Assembly: GCF_027579695.1 (NCBI RefSeq)
Contig: NC_083582.1
Coordinates: 29,660,464 to 29,724,463 of the forward strand
DNA: 64,000 bases
Source of the DNA: Neoarius graeffei
Lineage: Eukaryota; Chordata; Actinopteri; Siluriformes; Ariidae
Direction: 5' to 3'
The notes below the pieces were generated by a model, which saw nothing but the letters and a program-made list of their open reading frames with translations, searched no databases and was not told the origin of the DNA. Of the stretch, positions 1-13,973 are shown in pieces (the first letter of the stretch is position 1; each line of letters opens with the position of its first letter). The position numbers were made by a program, and so were the translations under genes.

Positions 1-885
1 AACCACTCCAACGCATCTTCAACCTTAGCCTGCAGCTGGGGAGAGTGCCAACCCTCTGGAAGACATCATGTATTGTTCCAGTTCCCAAAAAGAATTGCCC
101 CAGTGAGCTGAACAACTTCCGACCGGTGGCGCTCACTTCACATCTGATGAAGACGTTGGAGCAGCTCTTCCTCAGCCTCCTCAGACCCCAGGTACAACAT
201 GCCCAGGACTGTCTGCAGTTTGTGTACCGGGCAGGTGTCGGTGTGGAAGATGCCATCCTCTACCTGCTACACCGTGCCCACTCACATCTGGATAAGGGAA
301 ATGGCACAGTGAGGATCCTCTTCTTGGACTTCTCGAGTGCCTTCAACACCATCCGACCCCTACTGCTTCAGGACAAACTGAACAGGATGCGAGTGGACCC
401 CTGCCTGGTCACCTGGATCTCCAGCTACCTCACTGACAGGCCTCAGTATGTCGGGCTGAAGGACATCACATCTGACACTGTAATTAGCAGCACTGGAGCA
501 CCCCAGGGCATGGTGCTGGCCCCTCTTCTCTTCACCCTGTACACCGCGGACTTCTGCTACAACTCGGAGCTGTGTCACATTCAGAAGTTTGCCGATGACA
601 CAGCCATCGTTGGGTGTATCAGTGATGACAGAAAGGAGGAGTATTAATTTCTGACCTCTGGCCTGGTGAGGGACTTTGCTGTGTGGTGCAACAGGAACCA
701 TCTGCAGCTCAACACCTCGAAGACCAAGGAGCTGGTCATTGACTTTGGGAGGTCCAGACCAAGGTCACGACCAGTTCTGATCGAGAGAGTCGAGGTGGAG
801 GCTGTGGATTCCTACAAGTACCTCGGGCTGTGGTTGGACAGCAAGCTGGACTGGACTTGCAACACCAGTCACTTATACAGGAAGG
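1..885 (+). mobile_element. L2-like non-LTR retrotransposon, upstream part
   Basis: This is the reverse-transcriptase part of a LINE that enters from outside the window. It continues at 3309 after an inserted hAT-type element. The last 8 bases (878-885, caggaagg) are the target-site duplication of that insertion. The encoded protein and the 3' end of the second part resemble CR1/L2-clade LINEs of fish; assignment to L2 rather than Rex1/Babar is by recall and not firm. Confidence 0.85.
45..885 (+). pseudogene. LINE reverse transcriptase, broken
   Basis: The frame reads through the fingers and palm of a non-LTR reverse transcriptase. Visible blocks are NNFRPVALTS, LDFSSAFNTI, GAPQGMVLAPLLF and the catalytic FADD (QKFADDTAIVG, about nt 583-612). 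A TAA stop at 645-647 interrupts it. The same frame continues at once with the thumb region (HLQLNTSKTKELVIDF, SYKYLGLWLDSKLDW), so this is a nonsense mutation and not a frameshift. The endonuclease domain would lie before the window start. The frame is then cut at 885 by the hAT-type insertion. It is not expected to make an active protein. Confidence 0.85.
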
Positions 886-1419
886 CAGTGGCGTAGCCAG
901 GATTTTTTATATGGGGTGGCCAAAGGGGGGCCAAGGATATACAAGGAGTGGCCATGCTATGACTAAATAAAAGGGGGGGGGGGTTCCGGGGTCCTCCCCT
1001 GGGAAATTTTGAATTAGCTAGATTTGATTTCCTGTATTCTGATGTATCTGGTGGCATATCTGGTGCCTAACTCATGAACAAAACCCATGTGAGCCAAGAG
1101 GTCAGAAATTAATGTATTAATTTATTTATGTAACATAAAGCATCTGCAAAACAAAGAAACCATCCAACTTGTTTACTCTAGTTATAAGCATCAGGATTTT
1201 AACGATCACTACTAAAATGCAAAAGTAAAAACTAAAAGATCACCTTTCCCAGGCACCTGAGAAGTAGCAAGGATATTAGTCAGGCTTGAATAAAGAGTGC
1301 TTTGCTCAGGAAAAGGAAAATACTTGTATACTTAACTCATACATACAGCATATGTAAACACATGTGATATTGTCCATTGTAAGTACTGTACAAACTAAAT
1401 GTGTTGAGTTACAAAATGT

Positions 1420-1585
1420 GTTTGTGTGTGTGTGTGCATGCGTGTGTGTGAGTGAGTGAGTGAAAGTGTTACACTGATGTAACACATGACATAGATGAGG
1501 TGTAGTGTATGAGTGGTGTGTGTGAGAGAGAGAGAGGGGGAAAGTATGTGCACTGCATGTAGATATAGATGAGCTGTAGTATACG

Positions 1586-1650
<65 letters not shown>

Positions 1651-1995
1651 AAGATATGTTACATGTAAATACAAAAATGAAGTGCATAAGTTGTGTGTGT
1701 GAGAGAGAGAGTGTATGTTCAGAGTGCATGAGTGTTGTGTGTGTTATATGTGAATATAGAAATGTAGTGCATGGGTGGTGTGTGTTCAGAGTGCACGAGT
1801 GGTGTGTGTGTTGAGAGTGCACAAGTGTTGTTTATACCAGTGAGTGTGTTACATGTAAATATAGAAATGTAGTGCATCATGCATGAGTGGTGTGTGTAGG
1901 AGAGGGTGTGTGTTGAGAGTGCATGAGTTGTATCTTATAGTGAGTGAGAGAAAGACATAGTGTGTGTTTAGAGAGTGAAGTATGTGTTCATATAT

Positions 1996-2030
<35 letters not shown>

Positions 2031-2060
2031 AAGACAGTGCATGAGTGTTACATTTAAATA
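1420..2060. repeat. TG/GA-rich simple repeats
   Basis: A pure (TG)n run at about 1590-1647, a (GA)n run at about 2001-2028, and degenerate copies of a unit containing gtgcatgagtgntgtgtgt. The long His/Thr/Ser-rich frames on the minus strand here are produced by this repeat and are not genes. Confidence 0.9.
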
Positions 2061-2085
2061 TAAAAATTTAGTGCATGAGTTGTGT

Positions 2086-2458
2086 GGGGGCGGCACGGTG
2101 GTGTAGTGGTTAGCGCTGTCGCCTCACAGCAAGAAGGTCCGGGTTTGAGCCCCATGGCTGGCGAGGGCCTTTCTGTGCGGAGTTTGCATGTTCTCCCTGT
2201 GTCCGCGTGGGTTTCCTCCGGGTGCTCCGGTTTCCCCCACAGTCCAAAGACATGCAGGTTAGGTTAACTGGTGACTCTAAATTGACCGTAGGTGTGAATG
2301 TGAGTGTGAATGGTTGTCTGTGTCTATGTGTCAGCCCTGTGATGACCTGATGACTTGTCCAGGGTGTATTCCGCCTTTTGCCCGTAGTCAGCTGGGATAG
2401 GCTCCAGCTTGCCTGCGACCCTGTAGAAGGATAAAGCGGCTAGAGATAATGAGATGAG
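2086..2458 (+). mobile_element. tRNA-headed SINE (V-SINE/DANA-like), copy 1
   Basis: The SINE starts with a tRNA-like head having A-box (TGGTGTAGTGG) and B-box (GGTTTGAGCCC) matches. A conserved middle (GAGTTTGCATGTTCTCCC, TTTCCCCCACAGTCCAAAG) and a (GATGA)n tail follow. An 11-bp duplication, atgagttgtgt, at 2075-2085 and 2459-2469 marks its insertion into the TG-rich interior of the hAT-type element. Confidence 0.92.
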
Positions 2459-3308
2459 ATGAGTTGTGTATCTGTGTTGAGAGTGTATGAATGTTATATA
2501 GAAATGTGGTGCATGAGAGGGGTAGGGGGAGAGTGTGTTGAGAGAATGCATGAGTGTTGTGTATGTATGAGTGTGACAATTATTAATCAATGTGTACTCC
2601 CACCAGCAACACACAACATCTCTATATTTTCATGTAACAGACAAACATTAACTTTAAAAGTTGTATTCTGCGGTTAGAGTGAGCAAAGTGATTCACAGAC
2701 AGCTAACTTGCCGACGTAATTTTCTCTTTTGAGTCGTACAATCGAAAACCACGGACGTTTTGCTTTCTATCTATCTAGTATGTGTGCACACAGCACAAAT
2801 CCCACTGTAGCCAGATATCTATAAAGACACATATTTATCTATACGGTTGCATTTACATGTAAACAAAGGTTTCAGTCACTGAAAATGGATACTTTCGAAA
2901 ACCCCAGGCAAAGTGGAGATTTCTGGAAACTCTGAATTGTCTGAGGACAGAATTGTAACTGTATGTCTACAAAGTGAGAAAATTTGAAGAGAGTATAAGA
3001 GATGAATAACTTACATCCCAAATTAATCGCATGTTCACGTAGTTCGTAGGTTGTTGTGTTCTCGGACTAGAGCATGACTATCTGATACCACCTGCTGCTT
3101 GAACACATGAAATGTTTATGTGCTACGGTAATATGCATCCCCGCAGAAACCAAATAGGCAGAACAAAAATCCAGCAGGCGGAACTAACATTTTGTGGGAC
3201 ATATCGGTTTTATAAATTTTATTGTCCGGCCCTGGGGTGGCCAGGGTGGGACCAAGGCGTGCCCTGGGAGGCCACGGCCCCCCTGGCCACCCCTTAGATC
3301 CGCCCCTG

Positions 3309-4074
3309 CAGGAAGGGACAGAGCAGGCTATACGTCCTTAGGAGGCTGCGGTCCTTTAACATCTACAGGAAACTCCTGTGGATGTTCTATCAGTCTATGG
3401 TCACCAGTGTCCTGTTTTACACCATGGTGTGCTGGAGGGGCAGCACATCCAAGAAGGACACATCCAGGCTGGACAAACTGATCAGGCGGGCCGGCTCTGT
3501 GGTCGGCATGAAGCTGGACTCTCTGGTGAGACTGCAGAGAAGAGGTCTATGGACAAACTATTGAACATCATGGACGATGCCAGTCACCCTCTGCACACCG
3601 TCATCAGCAACCAGAGGAGCCTGTTCAGTGACAGAATGCTCCTTCCCAAGTGCAGGACGAACAGACTCAAAAACTCCTTTGTCCCTCACACCATCAGACT
3701 GTACAACTCCTCTCTGGGGGGGGAGGGGGGGAGGGGTAACAGGAGGACAGAGGACGGGAAGGAGCAGTAGCCTAGCCTAACAATAAGCAATACCGGACAA
3801 TGTGCAATACAATGTGCAATATAAAGTGCAATATCTTTCCTGCTTCCCCCCACACACACACACATACTTACCCTAACCCCACTTCTCCCCCCTTTCCCCC
3901 CTCCCCCCTTCCTCTCTTCCCCATATCTTATTCTTTTATATTTGTATAAGTAAATACTTAATTTATTTTAATTTATCTAGAAGTTTTTCTCTGTTTCTTT
4001 TCTCTGTTTATCTGTAATGATGCTGCTGGAATCTTAATTTCCCTGAGGGAACCCTCCCAAAGGGATCAATAAAG
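3309..4074 (+). mobile_element. L2-like LINE, 3' part
   Basis: Continuation of the LINE interrupted at 885. It encodes the C-terminal part of the protein (NIYRKLLWMFYQSMVTSVLF, then in another frame SNQRSLFSDRMLLPKCRTNR and SFVPHTIRLYNSSL). A frameshift lies near 3545. The 3' UTR carries repeats of the form gtgcaatata and ends in aataaagttTAATC followed by the pentamer tail. Confidence 0.85.
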
Positions 4075-4155
4075 TTTAATCTAATCTAATCTAATCTAAT
4101 CTAATCTAATCTAATCTAATCTAATCTAATCTAATCTAATCTAATCTAATCTAAT
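4075..4155 (+). repeat. (CTAAT)n LINE tail microsatellite
   Basis: About 16 exact copies of the pentamer TAATC/CTAAT immediately follow the LINE 3' UTR. This is the usual simple-repeat tail of this LINE class. There are no spacers, so it is not a CRISPR array. Confidence 0.95.
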
Positions 4156-4675
4156 GACGCTTCACGGCCCACTGATGGTTGATGGCCCAGTGGTTGAGAA
4201 ACATTGATCTCTTGTACATAACATCATTAAATGATTCAGAGAATCTGGAGAAATCTCTGTATGCAAGAGACAAGGCTGAAAACTGACACTGGATGCCTGT
4301 GATCTCCAGGCCCTTCGGCGACGCTGCATTAAAAGCAGACGTGTTTGGAGTGGAAATTACTGTATGGGCTCAGGAACACTTCAGAAAGCCATTGTCTGTG
4401 AAAACAGTTCATTACTGCATCCACAAATGCAAGTTAAAACCAGATATAAACAATATCCAGAAACACCACCACTTTCTCTGGGCCCGAGCTCTTTTACAAT
4501 GGACTGAGGCAAAGTGGAAAATTGTCCTGAGGTCTGACGAATCAAAAATAGAAATTATTTTAGAAATCATGGACACCATGTCCTCCAGGCTAAAGAGGAG
4601 AGGGACCATCCAGCTTATTATCAGTGCACAGTTCGAAAGCCAGCATCTGTGATGGTATGAGGATGTATTAGTGTA

Positions 4676-5114
4676 TAGTGACAATAAAGGCATTCTATTC
4701 TATTCTCATCTCATCTCATTATCTCTAGCCGCTTTATCCTTCTACAGGGTCGCAGGCAAGCTGGAGCCTATCTCAGCTGACTACGGGCGAAAGGCGGGGT
4801 ACACCCTGGACAAGTCGCCAGGTCATCACAGGGCTGACACATAGACACAGACAACCATTCACACTCACATTCACACCTACGGTCAATTTAGAGTCACCAG
4901 TTAACCTAACCTGCATGTCTTTGGACTGTGGGGGAAACCGGAGCACCCGGAGGAAACCCACGCGGACACGGGGAGAACATGCAAACTCCGCACAGAAAGG
5001 CCCTCGCCGGCCCCGGGGCTCAAACCCAGGACCTTCTTGTTGTGAGGCGACAGCGCTAACCACTACACCACCGTGCCGCCCTCTATTCTATTCTATTCTA
5101 TTCTATTCTATTCT
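4676..5114. mobile_element. Short LINE-tail-like insertion with (ATTCT)n
   Basis: Between two continuous Tc1 pieces lies gtgacaataaaggc followed by an (ATTCT)n tract, which is how 3' ends of fish LINEs look. The pentamer tract is itself split by a SINE (about 4707-5081), leaving pentamers on both sides (4691-4706 and 5083-5114). Confidence 0.6.
4707..5081 (-). mobile_element. tRNA-headed SINE, copy 2
   Basis: Complete copy in reverse. The (CATCT)n tail is at the low-coordinate end and the tRNA-like head, with a good B box (reverse of gggctcaaaccc), ends near 5081. It is inserted inside a pentamer microsatellite, so its target duplication cannot be separated from the repeat. Confidence 0.9.
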
Positions 5115-5640
5115 AGTGCACATGACATGGGGAGCTTGTACATCTGGGAAGGCATAATTAATGCTTAAAGATATATATATGTTTCAGAGCAATATGCTCC
5201 CCTCCCGACAATATCTGTTTCAGGGAAGGCCTTCCTTCTTTCAGCAAGACAATGCTGTCTTGCTGAAAGAAGACTGCTTTTTGCATATATTAAAACTGCA
5301 TGGCTGCATAGTAAAAGAGTTCGAGCGCTAAACTGGCCTGCCTGCAATCCAGACCTGTCTCCCATTTAAAACATCTGGCAACGCAAAATATGACAAAGTC
5401 AACCCCCAGCTGTTAAGCAACTGAAATCAGAAATCAGGCAAGAATGGGACAACATTTCTCTTTCAAAACTGCAGCAATTGGTCTCCTCAGTTCTCAAACA
5501 TTTACAGAGTGTTGTTAAAAGTAGAGGTGATGCAACACAGTGGTAAACATGCCCCTGTTTCAAATGAGCATAGATTTTTCAAAAAACAATAAAACTTCTC
5601 AGTTTCAGCATTTTGATATGTGGTCTTTGTACTATGTTTT

Positions 5641-5817
5641 TAAAGCAAAGGGTTGTCTCACACCAATTTTTGACTTTGTTTCACTTATTATGGCTTACTG
5701 CTGTTTATAGTTGTTGTTTTTTTTCATTACACATTTTCATTATTTTTTAAGCCATTAGTTTTTTTATTTTTTGGTCTATATCATTTCTTTCCATGTGAGT
5801 TTTGCACAGTACTGTGT
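5641..5817 (+). mobile_element. 3' end of a Tc1-type MITE
   Basis: aaagcaaagggttgtctcacacc through ttttgcacagtactgt matches the 3' half of the MITE at 27213-27760. Only one end is present, abutting the older Tc1 fragment. Confidence 0.7.
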
Positions 5818-5825
5818 GTATATAT

Positions 5826-5968
5826 GTGACAAGTCATGGAATCGACGGACACGTCGGCCGAAACGAATCCGAGAAAATCGCAAAAGAAGCATTAATTAAT
5901 TAATGCTTCTTTTGCGATTTTCTCGGATTTGTTTTGGCTGACATGTGTCTGTGGATTCCATGACTCGT

Positions 5969-5972
<4 letters not shown>
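5826..5972. repeat. Near-perfect foldback hairpin
   Basis: Two arms of about 70 bases, from gtgacaagtcatggaatc to its inverted partner gattccatgactcgtcac, meet at attaattaattaat. Most mismatches between the arms are CG in one and CA/TG in the other. It is flanked by TA-rich DNA. It looks like a small foldback MITE. There is no coding potential. Confidence 0.85.
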
Positions 5973-6029
<57 letters not shown>

Positions 6030-6030
6030 C
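5973..6030. repeat. (AT)n microsatellite
   Basis: Nearly pure AT dinucleotide run next to the hairpin and the following SINE. Confidence 0.95.
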
Positions 6031-6357
6031 ATCTCATTATCTCTAGCCGCTTTATCAAGCTGGAGCCTATCCCAGCTGACTATGGGCGAAAAGCGGGGTA
6101 CACCCTGGACAAGTCGCCAGGTCATCACAGGGCTGACACATAGACACAGACAACCATTCACACTCACGGTCAATTTAGAGTCACCAGTTAACCTAACCTG
6201 CATGTCTTTGGACTGTGGGGGAAACCGGAGCACCCGGAGGAAACCCACACGGACATGGGGAGAACATGCAAACTCCGCACAGAAAGGCCCTCACCAGCCA
6301 CGGGGCTCGAACCCGGACCTTCTTGCTGTGAGGCGACAGCGCTAACCACTACACCAC

Positions 6358-6358
<1 letters not shown>
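6031..6358 (-). mobile_element. tRNA-headed SINE, copy 3
   Basis: Reverse copy with a short internal deletion next to the tail (the stretch with the usual cttctacagggtcgcaggc is missing). The head ends at cactacaccactgtgc. It lies between two AT microsatellite runs, so no target duplication can be read. Confidence 0.9.

Positions 6359-8006
<1,648 letters not shown>

Positions 8007-8086
<80 letters not shown>
8007..8086. repeat. (AT)n microsatellite
   Basis: AT dinucleotide run separating two Tc1-like elements whose TA target sites lie in it. Confidence 0.95.
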
Positions 8087-9696
<1,610 letters not shown>

Positions 9697-9766
9697 TAGG
9701 TACTATAATAACACTTGCGAAACATCATGTCAACAATGACTATTTTTTATACTATGTTCATAATAA

Positions 9767-10032
9767 GGGGTGGCACGGTGGTGTAGTGGTTCGCACTGTC
9801 ACCTCACAGCAAAAAGGTCCTGGGTTCAAGCCTAGTGGCCGGCGAGGGCCTTTCTGTGCGGAGTTTGCATGTTCTCCTCGTGTCCACATGGGTTTCCTTC
9901 TGGTGCTCTGGTTTCCCCCACAGTCCAAAGGCATGCAGCTTAGGCTAATTGGTGGCTCTAAATTGACCGTAGGTGTGAATGTGAGCATGAATGGTTGTCT
10001 GTGTCTATGTGTCAGCCCTGTGATGACCTGGC
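9767..10032 (+). mobile_element. tRNA-headed SINE, copy 4, 3'-truncated
   Basis: Head and central domain are present from ggggtggcacggtgg to gatgacctggcgag. The 3' third and tail are missing. It is more diverged from the consensus of its neighbours, so it is an older copy. Confidence 0.88.
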
Positions 10033-11150
10033 GAGTTACGAATTTTTAAATTTACGCCCGCGGAGACCCCTGTTTCACAGGCTGTATTACAGCATCTCTT
10101 CATTTGGAAAATTGGAAGTAGATTAGACCCAATCTTTAAAATTTTTTTCATGGGTTATCCGGTCTGATGCTTTTGAAAGACAGAAGGAGAAATGTGAAAA
10201 TTTCCGGTCAATGTCCACTGGTCTGGCCTTATTTTGATATATATACATCTTAACGATCTTTTAGCCATTGCAAAAGTAAAAAAGACTTTCAATACATACA
10301 TTGTGCATAAAGAATTACTCAAACTTATACTGGAAAAAAATTAGTTGATTACCGATTACTTAGTGTATCAGATCACGTGACACTGTTCCACAAGTATTGA
10401 CACCTTTGTCCACAGTTATCAACACTTTTCCACAATTATGAACATCCAGATGATTTTTTTTTAAATCGGTATGTCGTATTAAGTTAACAAAACATTTATT
10501 TTAAATTTGTTTTATACAGACATATTTAGCACAAGATATCTTTTATATAAATATATTGATATCAGTGCTTATGTAAATGAGGAAATAATTCTGTTTGTAA
10601 ACAAATTAATTGATAATGTTTAATCTGTGTCAGAAAATCTTTTTTTCCACTTTCTACCCACTTTCTAAGTATTTTCGTAGATCACATTTTGTTAATCATT
10701 CATTGTTGTTTGCATTAATTTCTAGTTTTGTAGTTTACCAGTAAATGTCAACAGGCAACTGACATTGTAACCGTATGAAAATTCAGGTCAAAGGTCATTC
10801 CTCTTCACAAATGTCATTCCTCAAACCAAAACTTTATATTTTTACATCTAAAAATATAAAATGTCTACTGATATTATAGTATGTGGTAGATATTTGTAAC
10901 AAACTGAAAAAAATTATGAATTAAATAGAAAATCTGAATATTTCAAGCATGTAATTTTTTGTACACTAGGAATTTAATTCTGGTCTAATTCTATTTATTG
11001 CAATAGGATTCCAAATACTCTACAAATATTCCATTCTGTTATGAATTTAAAAAAAATATTATAAATCATAGCACTGTTTTTTTTCAAGTACTTCATCTAC
11101 TTCAACAACGTTTGACAAAGATAAATCCATAACAATTGTAAATGTCACTT
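10033..11150. other. AT-rich stretch with no recognised feature
   Basis: No open frame with recognisable content, no splice-flanked exon matching arhgap22, and no clear terminal repeats. The start (ttacgcccgcggagacccctg to about 10230) may be an old repeat, but I do not recognise it. Confidence 0.5.
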
Positions 11151-11162
11151 AATTCCACAGGG

Positions 11163-11530
11163 GGGCGGCACGGTGGTGTAGTGGTTAGCGCTGTCGCCTC
11201 ACAGCAAGAAGGTCCGGGTTCGAGCCCTGTGGCTGGCGAGGGCCTTTCTGTGCGGAGTTTGCATGTTCTCCCCGTGTCCGCGTGGGTTTCCTCCGGGTGC
11301 TCCGGTTTCCCCCACAGTCCAAAGACATGCAGGTTAGGTTAACTGGTGACTCTAAATTGACCGTAGGTGTGAATGTGAGTGTGAATGGTTGTCTGTGTCT
11401 ATGTGTCAGCCCTGTGATGACCTGGCGACTTGTCCAGGGTATACCCTGCCTTTCGCCTGTAGTCAGCTGGGATAGGCTCCAGCTTGCCTGCGACCCTGTA
11501 GAAGGATAAAGCGGCTAGAGATGAGATGAG
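11163..11530 (+). mobile_element. tRNA-headed SINE, copy 5
   Basis: Complete young-looking copy with A box, B box (GGTTCGAGCCC), central domain and GATGAG tail. Target duplication aattccacagg is at 11151-11161 and 11531-11541. Confidence 0.94.
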
Positions 11531-11975
11531 AATTCCACAGGGTGTCAATAATGGTGGACGCCGGTGAAAGTGATCACTATTATCAACATCTCACGTGACT
11601 TCTCAAACGTGCGTTAAGATATAAAATAGCGACTGTCAAATGAAAGAGTAAGAAACAAAGTAGGTTTCAATAAGGATATCATGAAATATCAGAGAATTTG
11701 ATAAGTAAAAACATGTCCATGAACTTTCCACCATGCTTACCTGCAATGATAACGTCTGGGTTTTCCTCAAATTGCTGACAGTGCTAAAAAAAATTCCGTC
11801 TCAGGTAACGAGATCGTCATCAGACAACAAGATCAAAGGGTGAGGCAGGTCTTCTGGTTGATTAATTAACCAATAATAACTGTTGTAACTGAAACTCACC
11901 CTTGTAAAAATTGTTTTTATTGGTAAATCTGAAAAGGTGTCAACAATTATGGACCGCCGATAATTTTAGCCATCG

Positions 11976-12030
<55 letters not shown>

Positions 12031-12070
12031 CTGTATATATACCGTGTGTGTGTGTGTGTGTGTGTGTGTA
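11976..12070. repeat. (CTAT)n and (GT)n microsatellites
   Basis: About 13 CTAT tetramers at 11976-12030, then a GT run at about 12044-12069, ending at the inverted repeat of the next Tc1 element. Confidence 0.95.
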
Positions 12071-12195
12071 TACTAGTGCATCTCAAAAAATTAGAATATC
12101 ATGAAAAAGTTCCTTTTTTTCATAATTTAATTCAAAAAGGTAAACTTTCATATATTCTATATTCATTACATGTAAAGTGAAATATTTAAAGCCTT

Positions 12196-12560
12196 GGCGG
12201 CACGGTGGTGTAGTGGTTAGCGCTGTCGCCTCACAGCAAGAAGGTCCTGGGTTCGAGCCCCGGGGCCGGCGAGGGCCTTTCTGTGTGGAGTTTGCATGTT
12301 CTCCCCGTGTCCGCGTGGGTTTCCTCCGGGTGCTCCGGTTTCCCCCACAGTCCAAAGACATGCAGGTTAGGTTAACTGGTGACTCTAAATTGACCGTAGG
12401 TGTGAGTGTGAATGGTTGTCTGTGTCTATGTGTCAGCCCTGTGATGACCTGGCGACTTGTCCAGGGTGTACCCTGCCTTTCGCCCATAGTCAGCTGGGAT
12501 AGGCTCCAGCTTGCCTGCGACCCTGTAGAAGGATAAAGCGGCTAGAGATAATGAGATGAG
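12196..12560 (+). mobile_element. tRNA-headed SINE, copy 6
   Basis: Complete copy, with target duplication atttaaagcctt at 12184-12195 and 12561-12572. It interrupts the subterminal region of the third Tc1-like element, so the SINE is younger than that transposon. Confidence 0.95.
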
Positions 12561-12720
12561 ATTTAAAGCCTTTTTTGTTTTAATTATGATTATGGCTTAT
12601 AGCTCATGAAAATCAGAAATCCAGTATCTCAAATTATTAGAATATTCCCTAAGATCAATCAAAAAAAGGATTTACAATACAGAAATGTCCAACTTCTGAA
12701 AAGTATATTCATTTATACAC

Positions 12721-13662
12721 TCAATACTTGGTTGGGGCTCCTTTACCATGAATTACTGTATCAATGCGGTGTGGCATGGAGGTGATCAGTCTGTGGCACT
12801 GCTGAGGTGTTATTGAAGCCCAGGTTGCTTTGATAGTGGCCTTCAGCGTATCTGTATTTTTGGGTCAGGTGTTTCTCATCTTCCTCTTGACAATGCCCCA
12901 TAGATTCTCTCTGGGGTTCAGGTCAGGCAAGTTGGCTGGCCAGTCAAACACAGTAATATCATGGTCTAGCAAACCATTTGGTAGTAGTTTTGGCACTGTG
13001 GGTAGGTGCTAAGTCCTGCTGGAAAAGGAAATCAGCATCTCCAAAAAGCTCGTCAGCGGATGGAAGCATGAAGTGCTCTAAAATATCCTGGTAGATGGCT
13101 GTGTTGACTTTGGACTTGAAAAATACAGTGGACCAACACCAGCAGATGACATGGCACCCCAAATCATCACAGACTGTAGAAACTTTACACTAGGCTTCAA
13201 ACAGCTTGGATTCTGTGCCTCTCCACTCTTCCTCCAGACTCTAGAACCGTGATTTCCAAATTAAATGCAAAATGTACTTTCATCTGAAAAGAGGACTTTG
13301 GACCACTGAGCAACAGTCCATTTCTTTCTCTCCTTAGCCCAGATAAGACACTTCTGACATTGTCTCTGGCTCAGGAGTAGCTTGATATTAGGAATGCGAA
13401 AGTTGTATCCCCTTTCTTGAAGATGTCTGTTCGTGATGGGTCTTGATACACTGACACCAGCCTCAGTCCACTCCTTGTGAAGCTCTCCCAAGTTCTTGAA
13501 TCAACTTTTCTTGACAATCCTCTCAAGACTGCGGCCATCCCTGTTGCTTGTGCACCTTTTCCAGCCACCCTTTTCAGCAATGACCTTTTGTGGCTTACCC
13601 TCCTTGTGGAGGGCATCAGTAATCATCTTCTGGACAACAGTCAAGTCAGCAGTCTTCCCCAT
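12721..13662 (-). pseudogene. Tc1-like transposase (family 3), broken
   Basis: The frame starts MGKTADLTVVQKMITDALHK. A shift near 13505 moves to a frame with ESFTRSGLRLVS, then another frame with KWTVAQWSKVLFSDESTF (first catalytic Asp) ending in a stop at 13261. FQQDLAPTHSAK (second Asp) is present at 13160-12960. The C terminus ends HGKGAPTKY at 12721. There are several frameshifts and stops. Confidence 0.88.
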
Positions 13663-13905
13663 GATTGTGGTTGTGTGTACTGAACTAGACCGAGAGATAC
13701 ACTGTGTCCATACTGTTTTACTCAAACTTGAAATGAAATATTCTAATATTTTGAGATGGGTTTTTTTTTATGTTTTTGTACTGTATGCCATACTGATTAA
13801 AATTAAAATAGAAAAATGCTTGAAACATTTTAGTTTATGTGTAATGAGTCTATAATATATAATATTGAATTTTTTCACAATATTCTAATTTTTTGAGATG
13901 CACTA

Positions 13906-13907
<2 letters not shown>

Positions 13908-13972
<65 letters not shown>
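13908..13972. repeat. (AT)n microsatellite
   Basis: AT dinucleotide run adjoining the Tc1 end. Confidence 0.95.

Positions 13973-13973
<1 letters not shown>

Larger units (their letters stand above)
886..3308. mobile_element. hAT-type non-autonomous DNA transposon
   Basis: The element starts CAGTGGCGTAGCCAGG and its reverse complement starts CAGGGGCGGATCTAAGG, giving short imperfect terminal inverted repeats. It is bounded by an exact 8-bp target duplication, caggaagg, at 878-885 and 3309-3316, which is typical of the hAT superfamily. Removing it rejoins the LINE reading on both sides. No transposase frame is visible. The interior is TG- and GA-rich simple sequence (about 1420-2060), one SINE (2086-2458) and unremarkable AT-rich DNA (2690-3200). 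Confidence 0.8.
4203..5640 (+). mobile_element. Decayed Tc1-like transposon, interrupted
   Basis: The stretch aligns by eye with the Tc1 copy at 59956-60590: the agattcagagaatctgg segment, then a transposase-like frame at 4293-4652 with QEHFRKPLSVKTVHY and a DDE-region block LRSDESKIE. It breaks at about 4675 and resumes at 5115 (acatggggagcttgtacatc), running to the transposase C terminus near 5545 (EWDNISLSKLQQLVSSVLKH). The 5' end is missing. The interruption is a LINE-tail-like insertion that itself holds a SINE. Beyond about 5640 the sequence belongs to another family. Confidence 0.8.
12072..13907 (-). mobile_element. Third Tc1-like family, inactive, with SINE insert
   Basis: Terminal inverted repeats ACTAGTGCATCTCAAAAAAT and its inverse are at 12072 and 13907. 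The transposase is on the minus strand. A complete SINE (12196-12560) sits just inside the low-coordinate end with a 12-bp target duplication. Without the SINE the element is about 1.46 kb. Confidence 0.93.

Noticed and set aside
1306-1822. Long His/Thr/Ser-rich minus-strand frames
   Set aside because: They are translations of the (TG)n and related simple repeats, with no start context or conserved content.
2086-2160. Possible tRNA genes in the many A/B-box matches
   Set aside because: They are the heads of SINE copies, each followed by the SINE body and a tail, with no complete cloverleaf.
3382-3564. Small independent gene at 3382-3564
   Set aside because: It is the LINE protein continuing after the inserted hAT-type element.
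4075-4155. Regular short repeats resembling a CRISPR array
   Set aside because: Uninterrupted pentamers without spacers, attached to a LINE 3' end in a eukaryotic genome.
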